Assembly (NCBI GenBank): GCA_964036665.1
Contig: OZ038530.1
Location: forward strand, 16,762,001 to 16,826,000
Source of the DNA: Gordius sp. MW1
Taxonomy: Eukaryota > Nematomorpha > Gordioida > Gordea > Gordiidae
Reading direction: 5' to 3'
Length of the DNA stretch: 64,000 nt
Every line of letters begins with the position of its first letter. The first letter of the stretch is position 1. Both the position numbers and the translations under genes were made by a program. Under the pieces are notes generated by a model. The model did not search any database. It was given only the letters and a program-made list of their open reading frames with translations, and was not told the DNA's origin. This document shows positions 23,389-38,300 of the stretch, piece by piece.

Positions 23389-26300
23389 TCAAAGGGCTAT
23401 ATTTGACTCCAATGTTTCTTTAACAATAAAAATCCGATTAAACATTTTAGCCAATATGGTAGGTGATAAGGCCTCTTCAGAATACCATAGTGGGCTGTTA
23501 GGTAAACACAAGCTCTCAGGTAAAAGATAATACACATCATCACGTTCTCGCGTACTATCGGGGCTATTTGCAAAAAATATACATTTAGAAGTCAGAATAA
23601 TGTTACAATTTTTTGTTCATTTTAAATATTATAATTGTAGAAATTAGGTTTAAATTTTTTGTACAGTTGATAATCTTAGTTAAATATACATTTCTTGTTA
23701 AAGCGTTTACTTGGCAATATCCAAAAAATGATATATACAAAATCTAAAAAAGTTTTGACACATTTAAAAGTAAACATGCATATTTCGTCATTGATTAATT
23801 TCATGTTAAAAGCTGAGAATTAATTTGGGCAGTCAATTATTGCTTGTGAAAAATCATATTTAATTAATCACATTAATTTTTGCCGTTATTTGTTGTCTAC
23901 TCTTTATAGCGCATCCACTTTTCGTTAATCACGATTAATTTTGTTTAAAAATTACAGGATTTTAGTATTATAATAAAGGATGTGATGATTTAATCGCACA
24001 AAATACATAGCAATTAATACCTACTTTGGTCGCATGAGTTGATTCAACACGTTATTTATTAATTTTAAATTAACCTAAATTGTGGTGAGATAGGTACAGG
24101 CTAATTAAATTAAAAAATGAATCTACCATATAAACAAAGGAGATATCTATACGAGGCCTTTAACATTATACATTATTAGGTTCATCAAATTTTGCTAGCA
24201 TATTCGTACAGTGCTTTAAAATAAAAACGAGATAAAAAGTTACTATGTGTAGAGTTGTTAAATTGCTATGCTTCAAACTTCAGACGCCAGCACGCACACT
24301 GAGTTGCTTAATATGCGCGTTAGCACAATATGTGCTCGCTGTTCGGTGCACTAGGCAGAACAGTAGCATATAAAATTGCTCGAGAACCGAGCAGAAACTC
24401 GAGCAGATGGTAGCTAGAGTTGAAGCAAGCAAGTTAGCAATTTAACAACTCTAACTATGTGTATCAATATTATTATGTTGTTTATATGCCCAAAAATGGC
24501 TTACCATTTAGAAAGGTAGAACTCGTATAGCCTGACGGGACACCTCAACGGATTTTCCATATTTTCAGCTTGTTCGTAAACCGCCACACCCTCTTCGATT
24601 TGCTCTTAACGGGCGGGAAAAGAAAAAATTTAATTAAGGTTGAAGAGCATCATTATCGGCTACATAGTTAAGGCTGTTTGAATTTAAAGTGGCCAAGTGC
24701 GCGTTAATATTAATGCAATGAGCCGACTCCCTTTTCCACACAATTTTTCCAAAAGCACCTCGTGGATTTCTTAAACGTCTTAAAAAAAGGGAATGCCGGA
24801 TAACTTATAAAAATGGAAACAAAATTAGATGAGCCTAAAATAAAGTATTCTGGTAAGAATTATTATATATATATCAATTAATTTCATCTACTGCGTTGTT
24901 AAGCACACCTTTTATTAGGCTAAAGGCAAGACTTTCCACAACTTGCCACGGAAACAAATGCATTCCTTTTACATTGTTTCATATGATTTTTAAACTTGCC
25001 TTCTATTTAAATCCCTTTTAAATACTTATATAAAAAGTACAAAGGTAACGTTTGGTAAAGGCTTAGACCGTATAGTAATGATTATCAAGTGCATGCACGT
25101 TCATCCTATAATCCTTCAACGGGCATTTCTTATATAAGACGTAAAAGGTCTAATATATAGGATAAAAAACGCCGAACTATCAAATTTTTGCCGATTCTAT
25201 TTTTTGAAAGACGCAGTCAGGCAAATCGAAAAATACAGAAGTTTTTTCCACAGGAAACTAGCGCCCTGGGCCATTTTGGTCATGTATATCTAATCATATA
25301 TTTTAAATCGTTTTGGAAAAGGGGATTAAGACAGCCCAACGTCCACAATTATTATAAAAATACACTCAATTCAAGTCGATCCGTTGCGAATTTACTTACA
25401 AAACACAGTTGTTTGGCTGTTTTGAATTATGACTTTTCAAGTTGCATACAATCATACTAAAGCATGAGAAATTAACGAATGCTTTATTAGTTGAGTAACA
25501 GATCTATGCGAATGTTAGTCCTAACGTGATGACAAATGGCCTAAAGCCAGGTTTTAGGTATCAAACTATCGCGTAATCATATAAGCCACCAATGCTCGTT
25601 CTTTAATTTTTGAGAATGCAATGCTAAATTATAGAATTTGTCTAGTGTATAATCCGATTAATGTGCACAATTGATTTTATTGAAAATAAAAAAATCTCAA
25701 AGGTCTAGGCCGTTGTTTCATATCGCGCCCAAGATATTAGTGGGATAAAGGTATTAAACTTAAATATTTGCTAGTGCAAAATGAAAGAAGTCCACAGCCA
25801 TTAAAAACCCATATAAGTTTCCACGGCAATTATTGAGAAAGTTGGACAAGACAGGACGGCAATCAAAAGCGAGCCCATAAATTGCATGTAGCAATTTAAA
25901 ATCAAATACTTAGTAAAGGATCATTACCTTCAACCGATTTATCGCCCGGCGGGTAAAAACGGAGCACAGTAGCCGATTTCCCGTCTTCCAACAGCTTGGT
26001 CACCTTTTGTACGTGTTTGAAGGAAAGGCTAAGATGCGCTTCCAGCGTAGTGAGGTGGAAGTATTTCGTGTTGAAATACAGTAGGGTGTTCAGCAATACG
26101 TGCGGTGAATGGGCGCCCAGTTGCATGCTCTCCCAAAGGCACTCTTCGTCGATGCGGGATAATAGCATGCCTACATCATACGCATAGAAGATTTGTATAT
26201 TTAGAATACAGGGCATTTAGTACCATGTAAATATTTAAATTATAAAAATGTACAACTCGTTAATAGCTTGAGGTAGATAAATATTTTTGCAAGCCGTGGG

Positions 26301-29300
26301 ATATGTATATCGTTTTAGAAATACATATTTCATTTATTCAAATTACTAAACTAAAACAAATGATGATAGTTATTTATATAGCAAGTAGATGACAACTCGA
26401 TATGTATTTATCCCAGTATATTCAAACACATGGGCGTAGCCAGCATTGGAATTAGAGGGGGGTAATAATGATTTAGGGAGTGGCAAATTTTTTGAAATTT
26501 TAGCCATAATTTAACTAAGTTTCAAGAAATTTTTGGATTTAGAGGGGGGAAGCCTCCCTTCCCTGCCCCCGCCCTTGGATACACCCGTGGATATTCATAA
26601 TCAGTACGTTCATGGGGTATGTAACGATAAAATTTACATCAATAAATAGGGATACTTATAATAAACGCTTGTTTTTACAACATGCCTACGCGCTTTGAGA
26701 AGCTGGAATAATCTTGGGTTGGTTAATGATCTCCTACATTATTTTCAAGTTAATCAACTCCCTTATCTCGTACATTTCTTTAGTGTATGCACTCGTTAAA
26801 AGTATATTATTTTATAACGATAGCTCAACATGAGCAAAATAAAATTTACCCTCGGTGGTGATTTGTGGTTCGAACCGTAACAGAACTTCGTTGAGAGAAT
26901 CGGTGAAGCTACCGTATAGGGTGTCGGTAAAAACGTTTTCGGAGCGCCCGTTGTCGAAAAGGCTACTTTGGATACCTTAAATTGGCATGCACAAAAAATT
27001 ATAAGTTTCCTCAGGAAAATCAAAAAATAAAGTTTGAGATAACAACAATAAAAATCAGGCACATAAGTGCCGCAAAAATTAAAAACACGCTAAATTGCTT
27101 ATTACGACTAGATAAACCACACGCATCATTAGCACAATAGTAAATGTAAGATAGTGATTTATCAAAACACATGCTTCACACGTTGCTAACTTCCTAAGAA
27201 CAAAAATACCAGTAAAAATCTTTTTTCAACCGAAATATGGGAGCCATTACTAAGAATTTAATCGCCACCGGAATGTTAAAGCCTCATACTGCCCCAAGCA
27301 TTCGTTCAAGTGACTAAATTAGTTTTACAGTGATGGCGTTGTGTAATCAAGTATAATAACCTAGGCAGAAGTAGTAGATAGAATCGGAGGTGTAATTTTC
27401 GTCATTCGGCTTTTTGATCTCTTTCACGAACATGGCGAGAGAAAGAACTAATTCGTCCGTGGTCAAAGTGAGGGGATCATCCTTCCAGTACGGGCCCGAA
27501 TTTCTGTTAAGATAATAAAATAACAAATCCATTATATGGTGTTATCATATACAGAGGGGGTGAAAATAAATAATAAAGTGTTGGTAGAACAGCCTTTTCA
27601 CGAGCTTTTTATTACCTGTTTAAGATTTTTTACACATAAATTTTAAAATCATAAATATATACTTTCTCATCAAATGCAAGTAGCGTTAAAGAGAAAGGGG
27701 GCTCTGAAAAATAACATATCTTAATAAATTATTAGCATCGTCGACAACGTGTAATGACTATGGCGATTAATTATGAAATTTTTAAAGCTATGTACGATCA
27801 CAAAGACTAGTTGTCAGTGGCGTAGCTAGGTGGGATGGGCCCCCCCCCCAAGGGAAAAATCTTGGGCCCCTGGGCCCCGTACGCCATTTTTTTATTTTAC
27901 CTTAGTTAAGAAAAAATATAAAGATTATAATTATTTGTTTTTGAATATAACTTTTAATTATAATATAAAGCCCAAATATTTGTTTAATAAATGCAATTTA
28001 ACGGTTTATAGCCTAATATTAACTTTAAATGATATTAGAAATGAGGATCACTATCAAATTCTTTATAATAAGGCGAAAGATTTAGCTTCAATTTTTGATT
28101 TAGTATCTTCTAAACATATTAAAAAACCAAAAAGTATAACACTTCACTTTTTACTCTTTTGAATCTACCAATTCATTAATTGATTTCAAAATTGATTTAT
28201 ATTATCCTATCATAGCAGAATTAAACATAAGATTTTCGGAAATCAATTATAATTTATATATGTCCTTAGAAGGTTTCATGGGCGTAGCCAGCATTTGAAT
28301 TAGAGAGGGGCAATAATGATTTAGGGAGGAACAAAATGATTATTTTTTCAAATATCAGCCATAATTTTAATAAATTTCAACAGATTTTTGGATTTAGAGG
28401 GGGCGGCCCCCCCTGGCTACGCCCATGGAAGGTTTAAACCCTTCATACCCTTTTTTAAATCTCTTTTATCAGAAGTAATTAACCATTATGAATTAAAACT
28501 GCCAGATGCCAAAATAATAATGGCAAAATTATATAATATATTATAATTCTTTACTTCGAATAAAATAAATTGCAATGATATTTTTTCACCTATTAAAATT
28601 TTGCTCTCAATAGTGTTTCTAAATTTTATTATTTTGACTAAAATAATTTTAACTATCCCAATAACTTCATGTTCATGCGAAGGATCGCTCTCATTGCTAA
28701 AATGGATTAAAACTATCTTCGTTCCATAATTGGACTTACCTTTACTGAGCTTAGAACATGACTTTATAAATGATTGATTTGCAACATCGAGTAAAAGGCG
28801 TAATGAACTACTATTAAAAGACTAATTTTAGTATTTAATGATAAAGTACATGGGCTTTTAAACTTGTTTTAAACTTTTTAACACTTTCAAAATATATAAG
28901 AATATTATTAAATTTACTAAAAAATCCATCCTGGATTCAATTTAATGTCCATCTCACATGCTTATTGTTTAACATATCTTGCATATTTTTATGTACCACA
29001 TGCACATATAAAGCCAATGAATTTCCAAAAAATAGTCTGTACACCATTTTTCCCCCTTTATTAGTGAAAAGTTTGATAAATTGATATTAATAACAAATTC
29101 CTGAATTTTAAAGATATAGAGAATTGTTGACGCATCAAAACTTTCAAGGGATACCAAAAAAATTCCTTTGGTGTCATTGGATTCAACAAAATGTACACAA
29201 ACGCTAAGTTGTTATGTGCATCTCACATCACTAATTTCATCTAAAATTTTTTAAGTAAAATTTTATTCATTTAATTCTGACAGAATATTTTTAAGGTTTA

Positions 29301-32300
29301 TTTAGCGGTTAAATTTATTAGTTCATTTTAAATTTTAGGTGATGTAAAGGGGGGGGGGGTTGTGCAAAAATACCTATAATATCATCAGGGGCAATAACTT
29401 CTAAATTAAATACTCATTCTCGAACGAATTTTAATTTTATGATTAATTTTTATTTTATGTTATGATTACGCCTTTTGAGGATCTAGCCTTAAAAAAGGCT
29501 TTTAAATGTTCTCATTGTTTTCCTGATATAAATGCTGCCTAAAAATGCTGCCAATATTGCATATGTAAAATTAAAATTTGTTATATATATGGCCAAGATT
29601 TTTTGGGGTTGTGGCAATAAAATATTTCTTGTCAATATCTCCGTTCCACCTTGTGCCCTTACAATTCATTTACACAAAAACTTATTATACCAAGTGAAAT
29701 TTTCTATATTGTTTCAACTACATTACTTTGCTTTATTTATGAATAAATTTTATTTATTTTATGCCCTAGAAACATGCGGTCTAAGACATACCAGTGTGAT
29801 GTTATTAGAAAAAATACACAAAGTAGTAGCGGAATTTTAAGTTTGTCCAACGTTTATGAGGGAAAATTTTTTCATTTGCGTTTGACCCATGGTCGTATCC
29901 AGGTTTTGGATTAGGAGGAACATAATTTTTTTAATTTTAAGGATTTTTGTAGTTAAAATTTTTTTGTCCCCCCTTATGGTTTCACCAGCTCAGCCCCCCC
30001 CCCCAGGCAAAAAGGCTAGCTACGCCACTGCTAGTTGTGAGCTTCCAATTTGCCAAAATAGAGCGTCACCCAATTAAAACATCAGCGATTTCGGCTAAAA
30101 AACAACCGCATAAGACTCTAACCATTGCAACAGAGCCTACACTGAACCAAGCTAAATGATAAAAATGGTTTGGAGCTCTAGCAACCACGTGAAATACCCA
30201 TATCAAGCAACAACACAAACTCACGTAAGGGCGAGCTCGCCGTTCCTCTCACGGACCCACCATTTGTAGGCACCGACCCCGTAAGTGGCTTCCATGTGTT
30301 TTTGATGCGGTTCCAGGGTAAATGTGTAAGGGGGCGAGAAATCTGGTATCCTATTAGATGCCCCATCCCTCACTCGGGTACCACTTTGCCCGTGGGAGTT
30401 ACGCGTAGAGGCAGAATGATGTTGAGTTTGACCGTTCAAGAGGTCCATTGTGCCGGTGGAAGGGTCAATCAGGGCTTGAAGCAATTGTTTTTGTTGCTCA
30501 TCCTGGCTGCTCAATACACCTCCTGCCCCTCCGCTATGGTCTTGGGTGGTGGCGTCGTTGTTTTGTTGTTGTAATAACTGATTTTGCTGTTGCTGCTGTT
30601 GCAAGTGCAGCGATTGCAAATGTTGTTGCAAGATGAGGGGATCTATGGGCGTTAAAGTTCCCGTTTGGGGGTCTATCGTGGCGTACGTTATGCTACCGTC
30701 CGCTACGAATATGTGTATACTTGTAGTCAAATAAATTTAATCCAATTTTTCGAAGCCAAATTACAATGACCATATTAAAATAAAACTACAAATAATGTCT
30801 CAAGAAAGGGGTATTATTTTAATCTTCAAAACTTGTGATAAATATCCTTATATTCTTCATAAACGCATAAGCTGTGTTAAATAATTTATACTCTTCACAT
30901 TCGGTTACTATTTTTTAATTTACCTTAATTAGGGATATAAAGACTTGATTTTTGTAGGCCTAATAAGACAGCTTTTTTATGCTCACATAAAGATGCAAAA
31001 CACAAATAGGCAAAATATAACTAGTTGGTTTGCGATGTATCAAATAAGTACCTTAGTAAATCCTTTAAAAATGGATTATACATTTTACAGACAGTAATAG
31101 AGTTCTGCAGAATAAGTTAGAATTTAAATTAGGTAGAGGTTTGAACTCAAGATATATTATAGGCGAATGAACATACAACGGCTACAACTTAAGTTAGTGT
31201 GAATTGTACTAATACTTAAGTCTCTACAATTTTTAATTATTTTTGTGTGGAGTCTGGTATGAAAATTATGAAAAGACAACAAAAGTATAAATAAAACGAC
31301 TAAATAATTACCATTTTGTATGGGGATGGCGGTGGTGACGTCTCCCCCAAAATTGGCCAAGGTGGAAGCATTAAAATCGCCGTCAAATTGTATTTGATAA
31401 ACTTCGTCGCCCGTACTAGTTATACCCCCTGCAGTTAAGGAGTGCCCTGTTTAAATCATAACAACTTGATAGAGGCTAACTGTGTCAAGGGCTACAAAAC
31501 TTTCACCGAATTAATATAAAGATGTAAAACCCGAGATAGGAGGATGATCGATGTTTTCAATATTTGGTTCGACATTAGTCAAGTAAAAAATATTTTAACC
31601 GCAACAAATAGTAGACTATGGGTAGATCAGATCAAATAAGGTATCAAATATTGGGGCAAATATCATATTAACGAACCGAGCCTAAAGCAGAACGCCTTAC
31701 TGATTAAACCAGCTTATAATATTTGGCACGGTTATGGCCGAATTCAATAAACCCCCAGCTAAACGATAAACGAAAAGTGATAGCAATTAATCTAAGCTCA
31801 AGGAAACACGTATAAAATTAAATTCGGATTACGTGACTCGAAAAGAGATATTCGGAATTTTATACAAGACTAAAAGGAAAATTTATGGGCTAAAAATCAC
31901 ACGTTAAATTTAAAGAATTGGCCATAAAAATCTTACCATCACTGTGATCGTAGGGATTCAAAGATTCGGGGGTTGGTTTAAAGCCGGGACTACCCTTGAG
32001 TGGTTTGAGGCGGACGGGATCGGGTGGGACGGGGATGTCGGGATTCATTTCTTCGTTTTCCGCCACCATTTGGGCTATAGCGAGTAGTTCGGATTGGAGC
32101 GGATCAGAAGGTATTTTATCCTGCAGCAACACCAAAAATTAGAGCAAACATTAAAATTGAGTCTAGAGTAGACTTTTAAAAAAACAATGTGGGCCCATTC
32201 AAACAAATTCCGATTTTGGACATCCAATTAATAAAGATTAATTTTGACTCGTTAAAAAAAACATCGCTCTTAGGTCTTGGGGTGCTTTATAAACCGTTAT

Positions 32301-35300
32301 CATGTTTTTTATGATACTTTTAATTACACATCTAACCCTATTTCTCTTATATGACCGTTGTTCAAGCTAGGATATTGTAACACAGCACTTAGGAAGTTAA
32401 TAATCTAAAAAGATGCATTGCTCTAATAAATTGCAAGGGACAAATTCAAACTCAAATCCAAAAGGGCGACTTAGGGAAAGAGAAAAGTATGAACACAAAA
32501 GCCCACCTCTCTGCAGTAAGCATTCGTGCAATTCTTATGAAATAAAATTATTATCATCAAAATGATCAAAAAAGTTTTGTACCTTGATGGATTTGATGTA
32601 TTTGCTAATCTCTTCGCCGGTGGAGTAGGTGGTGGGAATAAAGGTGGGCACCACAATGGGGACGGGTAGGGCTAAAGGAACCGGAGTGTAAGAAGTGTAC
32701 ATGTGCAGGGGGAAGGGGACGTAAAAGGGAACTGGTATCGGGATGGGCAATATTTTGGCCGGCTCGTTTTCTGTTATGCAAACAAATAAAAATATAATCC
32801 CGAGATTTTATCAATTTATATTTTTTCGACACGGGGAGTAAGAAACGGAATTAGATATTCAATGCCCATCTTGCAAGTATTAAAATGATGATTATGTGTA
32901 AACTTCATATAAGTAATTACCAACTACATTTTAGTGTATATTACCAAACCTACATGAATCAGAACGTGCGACTTAATTAATGCCAGTAAAATACAAACGG
33001 CTATATTCCTGCGATTAATTCTATCATTCAAATTATTATCAGATGTTTAAGCATTTAGAGTCTGCGTTAAGCTGATTCATATCATGCCTTCTCCTCGATG
33101 TACAACACTTTTAAATTTCTTCATAACGGGTTAACATATAAGTTTACATCTAAAGGTATAAAATCGTATTTTTAATTTTGATAACACTTAGCGATTCCAC
33201 ACAATCCCTATAATATTATTTACTAGGTCTTTAAAGGTTATTGCGTTCTGCCTGTGGTTGGGAAGGCTGATTGAATTAATTGACGTTGACTTGAAAAGTG
33301 AACTCTGATTTACAATGCCTTACCTCAATTGCGACAAAAGAATAATTTCCCACCTCATAAATGATGCTAAAGGAACACTTACAAAAAAATTTCCTTTAAA
33401 AAAGGTATCTAGGCGTAAAACAAAGTTTAAATCTAGCTTTCCAAGGCAAATCTTCGGTGTTTAAGGCCATAACTTACAATAACTTTGTCGTAATATGCCA
33501 CTTTTTTATCTTATCCTTTCCCTTACTTAACTTCATTTTTTTGTGCTTTCATCTCCACTTCTTCCTCAAAGATTGTCTTTATAAACCCGAAATATCGATT
33601 GCTATTTCCCATTACTCATTTTATTTAACTAACCTTACAGCTTTTAAACGACGAATAAACTAACTAACCGGTTTGGGTTTCTTTATGGACAGAGTTGGGA
33701 GCTTGAAATGAGGTCCCTTGCGACCTGACCAAAGGCTTTATGGAAGTAGATTTATTTTTAACGTCACGTGGGGGCACTGGCCATACCAGGTTAGGAGTGC
33801 CCGTAGCAGCAGTGTTGTTGGTAGATTTATCTTCGGACCCGACCACCGCTCTCAAAATGTCCAGCAATACTTTAAAACGATCCGACTTACTGATTGCTGC
33901 CATCTTTTTTATCGACTCTTTTATGCCAGCTAAATCGTTCTAAAAGATGGGGTTAAAAAGGTGTTTATTAATAATTTTAAGTTGAATTTATGGTGGTTTC
34001 GATAAACTAAAGACGTATTAAAATGGATACCCCAAAAATGTGAAAATCTGATTTCTTTACTAAATGCTGTGCAATTCATATATTAGGTTTAGGATATACA
34101 AAATGATTGTCTCGCTTTATATAATATCTCAAAATGGAGCATTCTTTACTAAGACTTAGCTGTCACGTTTTTAGAAATTCCTGTTACAATTTCAGCGAAT
34201 TCAATCTTCAAATTCCCGAAATCTATGGCTTTATTAAAGCCTCGTAATAAGATTGGTTCAAAGGTATTGACAGAGCATAACTAACTTTGATAGCTGGCGG
34301 TTTGTTGAAAGACCCATTTCCTGTGCCCGTGTCTACTTGAGGCAAAAAATACATTAATAAAATTTTCCAATCAATTTTTCAAAAGGAATCAATAAATAAA
34401 AAGATAAATCGATAATCGAATGCCTATAATAGTTTTTAATTTTAGAAACCTCGACGTGGCCCAGTGGTTTTTCGCTTAGTTTCGGATTTTGTCATCTGCT
34501 TCTTAAACATGGTGAGGCAGGGCAGTGAGCAAAAATGATGAGGATCTCCCTTGTTTGGGTCTAGTAGGGTATATTGAGAATTTCCGTCCTAAAAATATAA
34601 GGAAACGATTAAATTTTAACATGATTTTTAAGCGACACTTTCCATTACGCTTAACAAGCCTAGGTTATAATACGCTGATTCAAATTCATATAAAACAGTT
34701 ATTCAAAAATTAAAATGACTAAATTTGATAAGAGTGGAATACATTTGATGTTCATAGTAGACAAGTATTTTTCAATTTTTATTAGTTTCCCCATTACTTT
34801 GTCCCCATTTTTAGTTTTTATCAATGCTACTTAGAATGTTATAAGCCTTTATCTGTATTCAAAATTAAAATATCAAGATATTTTTAAAACCTCGATATAT
34901 TTGCTATCATTTCATTCAAAAAGACATTCATCTGATCTATGTAATCAAAAGATTAAACATAGTAATTAAAGCAGATGTTGCAGAAACCGATATTTTTTTG
35001 GATCTACTTTACTGTAAAGACTCAATAAAGTTTTTAAAAACCAAAAAAGCACATCAACCTCCAATGTAATCAGCGTGTAGAGTTTTTACTATAGTATAAA
35101 CCGACCAAAAATATGTGCAAACGCGAAATTTTGTCTTTTAAATGGTCGACCCTATTCTAAAATATAATCGGCCGCGAAGGACAAAGCTTTTAACCAACCC
35201 TTATAAGGGCAAAGGGTTAATTCCTTAGGAAAGCAACATCTGAAATCCCAAAATTACATTAAAAATGGCTTATAGCGAAAGGTAAAAACCATTTTAATTA

Positions 35301-38300
35301 TACGATGTGTCGAGACAATTAAAATGGGAAATTACCTTGCCACAATTGGCGCAGGCTCCTTTACGCCCATCCGATTCCGAATCTTGGTCCATCTTGTACA
35401 AGGAAACGCAATTTTGCGAGCAAAAATATTTGATCTCCGCTTCTGATAAAATAGAATAGGCCTTATAAAAAAATACTTCTTAACATAATCATGCTTGCCT
35501 CATCAACAAAGGTGTTTTAATGAATTTCAACTAATGTTTTTAACTAGCGGCTGGCTCATATTAGACCTACGTCGTTGAAGGTGGTAAACACTCATACCAT
35601 CACCATCTAAAGAGTCTATAGCGAGGAGGGCGTCCCTAGTGTAAGGCCCCTATCTTTATTTACCCCCTCCTCCATGGTCCTGAATCTCAACCAAAATTAC
35701 TATGAGGCGAGCGTTGTGGATTTTATAAAACCGCCACAATTCCTTTTCTACATTATTGTTAAAATGCATACGGTTGTTAGTAGTTGGTTATGCACCTTGA
35801 CAATTAAAACGCGCTATCACTCCGTAAGCATACATACATCTCACCACATTCGAGTCTCTCTGACAAAAGAATATCGTAGTGGTTTAAAAGTGCTCAAAAT
35901 TAAAATGACTAGCCCAATGCACACCATAACATAACGACTCTAGTAAACCCCTCGGCGCGCCCGTTACAACACTAATTTCAACAATCTTCAATTATTTTAA
36001 AATCGCGATTAAGTTTAAAGAATGACAAATATATAATATTTTCCAAATTTTTTAATATATATATCTTCTGCCAAGGATCATAAAACATTCAGATACGAGA
36101 TATTGCTCATTCTAAAATATTTATCCCCATAATAGCTTCCTGTTCCGCCACCTTTGGCAAGAAAGCATTGGCGTTTTTCAAATCGAAAGAGATGTCCCAG
36201 GGCCAAAACACTCACCCAGCTTTAATTTACGTAAAAAAATCGGCGTTTTAATAGCGAAACATAATAATATAAATTGCATAGCAATTAATATCTTTATCTG
36301 ACACATACATGGCCCTCAGTAGCTCTTGACGAATCTGAAGAAAAATTTCTTATTTATATTATGACATACTCGTTTATTGTATAATTTATGCATCTTTACC
36401 TAATAAAAGTATTTACCTTTCTCATTTTTCTTCTCTTCGTTGTCATCTTCTAGAATGACTGCCACCATATCCCTCACGTACCGCGTCACGTGACACCAAT
36501 GACAATCCAAGAGGGCGTGGTCCCCCAGGGGCGGGGCTCTGCCAGGGGTCGGCCGTGCTGCTTCTGTGGGGGTAGGGATTTTCGTTTTGGATTCTTTAAA
36601 GCTTTCCGTGCAATTCTGCAATAATTATCGATTATATAGCAGTTTTATAATTTAGACTAAAGTTTATTTTTACAACTCATGTTTTCCATATTAATTTTTC
36701 TTATAACCCGACTATACTAATCCTGCCCACGAGTGAAAAATACCATTTTTTGCACTTAGACTTAATTGTTTATGGGCATAATTCCAATATTACCATGTGG
36801 AATGCTAAAACTAGAGTCCAACAGGGTTTTTGATTTATTAACAACCAACTATGCCTATCAATTCCATAATTGATGAGAACAAAAATTAAGGTTAACACAA
36901 ATTTAGCCAAAAGCCATCTATTTCATCAAGTAATAAACCTGTATATTCACCAACCAAAAATCACAGATGTAATCCATCATTGACAAACGTTAGAACTCAC
37001 TCATCCTTCCCCCGCGCCAAAGCAAAAAAGATATGCAGATTCAAGATCCCCCTCAAAAATGTTAATGGTGAGCAATAAAACCCCGTTGAACGGGGATTAC
37101 TCCTCTCAAAACCCGTGAAATGGTATAAGTGTAAAACTAAAATGCCCCTACCTGGGAGCAAAAGAAATGGGTTCGGCCATCGATTGTCAGGGCAGACATG
37201 GATTTTCTGCCCGCCATAGAGATGTGACAATTTTCGCAACTGTTTTGACCCTTCTTTTGCGAGTTGCCAGCTGGGCTCTGACCACTTTTACCACCACCCT
37301 TGGGCCCAGCAAATTTTGCGAGAGAATTTTGTGAAGAGTTGTTGTTGGAGGAGAGAAAGGATTCCAAACAGGCTTCCGAACAAATTTTAACCAGGGAGGC
37401 GGGGGTGGGTGAGGGGGCCCCCTGACCCGGGCAAACCAAGTTTTGTTGGATGGGCTTGTTTTGCTTGCAGCCTCCGCAAATGTCGCACGGGCATTGCCCA
37501 GTTTCACGTTGCAATTTGTGGGCGTTCGATACCTTCTCCTCCCTTTGCAAGCAATCTAAGAAATATGGTAAATAGTTAGTGTTTTTAATATGCCGTCTGT
37601 TTTTATAATGCTTATAACTTCAAAAATAAATAAATAAACGCACAAAAATATCCTATGTTTTGATATTGTTTATAGTAAGCTGTGGATGGTAATATAAACT
37701 CCAAACATATCCACATGTGTCTGTTAACAGACAAGGTAATTAAAACAAGTCAATTCAAGGCATCTAGTTAGCATCACTTTTTAATGAATCCTTATGGATG
37801 GGATGTTATTTAATTTGGTCATATTCTAGTTTAATAGCTTATGTTTGCAGTAATTTTTTTTAATTTAAATTATGTTGGTCTTGTTATATTATAGTAAATT
37901 GAATGAATAGATTTCTTTTGTCCAAACCAAAAAAAACTGTTTATGTGCATATTAAACTATCCTAGAAATTAATATGCCATAATGATAAAAAGGCCCATAT
38001 AAATACAGTTGCCTTATAAAATTTTTACATTATATGTAGTAGTGTTGTAAAAACTATTAGGGTTTGTTTGGTCAACCTAAGATTTTGACATATGTAACAC
38101 CCAAAGGCTTTAACCCATTATTCTTAGTCAAAATTTGAAAAACAAACAGTCGAATGTTAGTTTTAGATAAAAAAAATTGACCAAACAAAACCCAGCCATT
38201 TTTACAGCACTAATATGTAGTAATATTTAGTTATGGCTAATCACAATTTTTTGTCAAAACTAACTTCTAGAGCAATAGAGATCTGTGCCTGATACAATAG

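Larger units (their letters stand above)
23389..27503 (-). other. Crypton-derived (DUF3504-like) C-terminal domain of the ZMYM gene (exons 16-20)
   Basis: Five exons encode the domain shared by ZMYM2/3/4 and QRICH1, which published work derives from the tyrosine recombinase of Crypton transposons. Visible blocks are ELVLSLAMFVKEIKKPN, NGRSENVFTD, SRIDEECLWESMQLGAHS, the NPLRCPVRLYEF stretch and SLCLPNSPLWYSEEALS, ending in FNRIFIVKET before TGA at 23391-23389. I do not see an intact catalytic recombinase signature, as expected for the domesticated proteins. The C-terminal residues after MFNRIFIVK are short compared with human relatives. Confidence 0.85.

Noticed and set aside
30178-30366. Other-frame and antisense frames over the Q-rich ZMYM exon
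   Set aside because: These are shadows of the coding exon; the true frame matches the family and ends at a GTGAGT donor.
36130-36245. Open minus-strand stretch inside ZMYM intron 7 that looked like an exon
   Set aside because: Direct joining of 36,417 to 35,442 completes an MYM finger in phase, whereas including this stretch breaks it.
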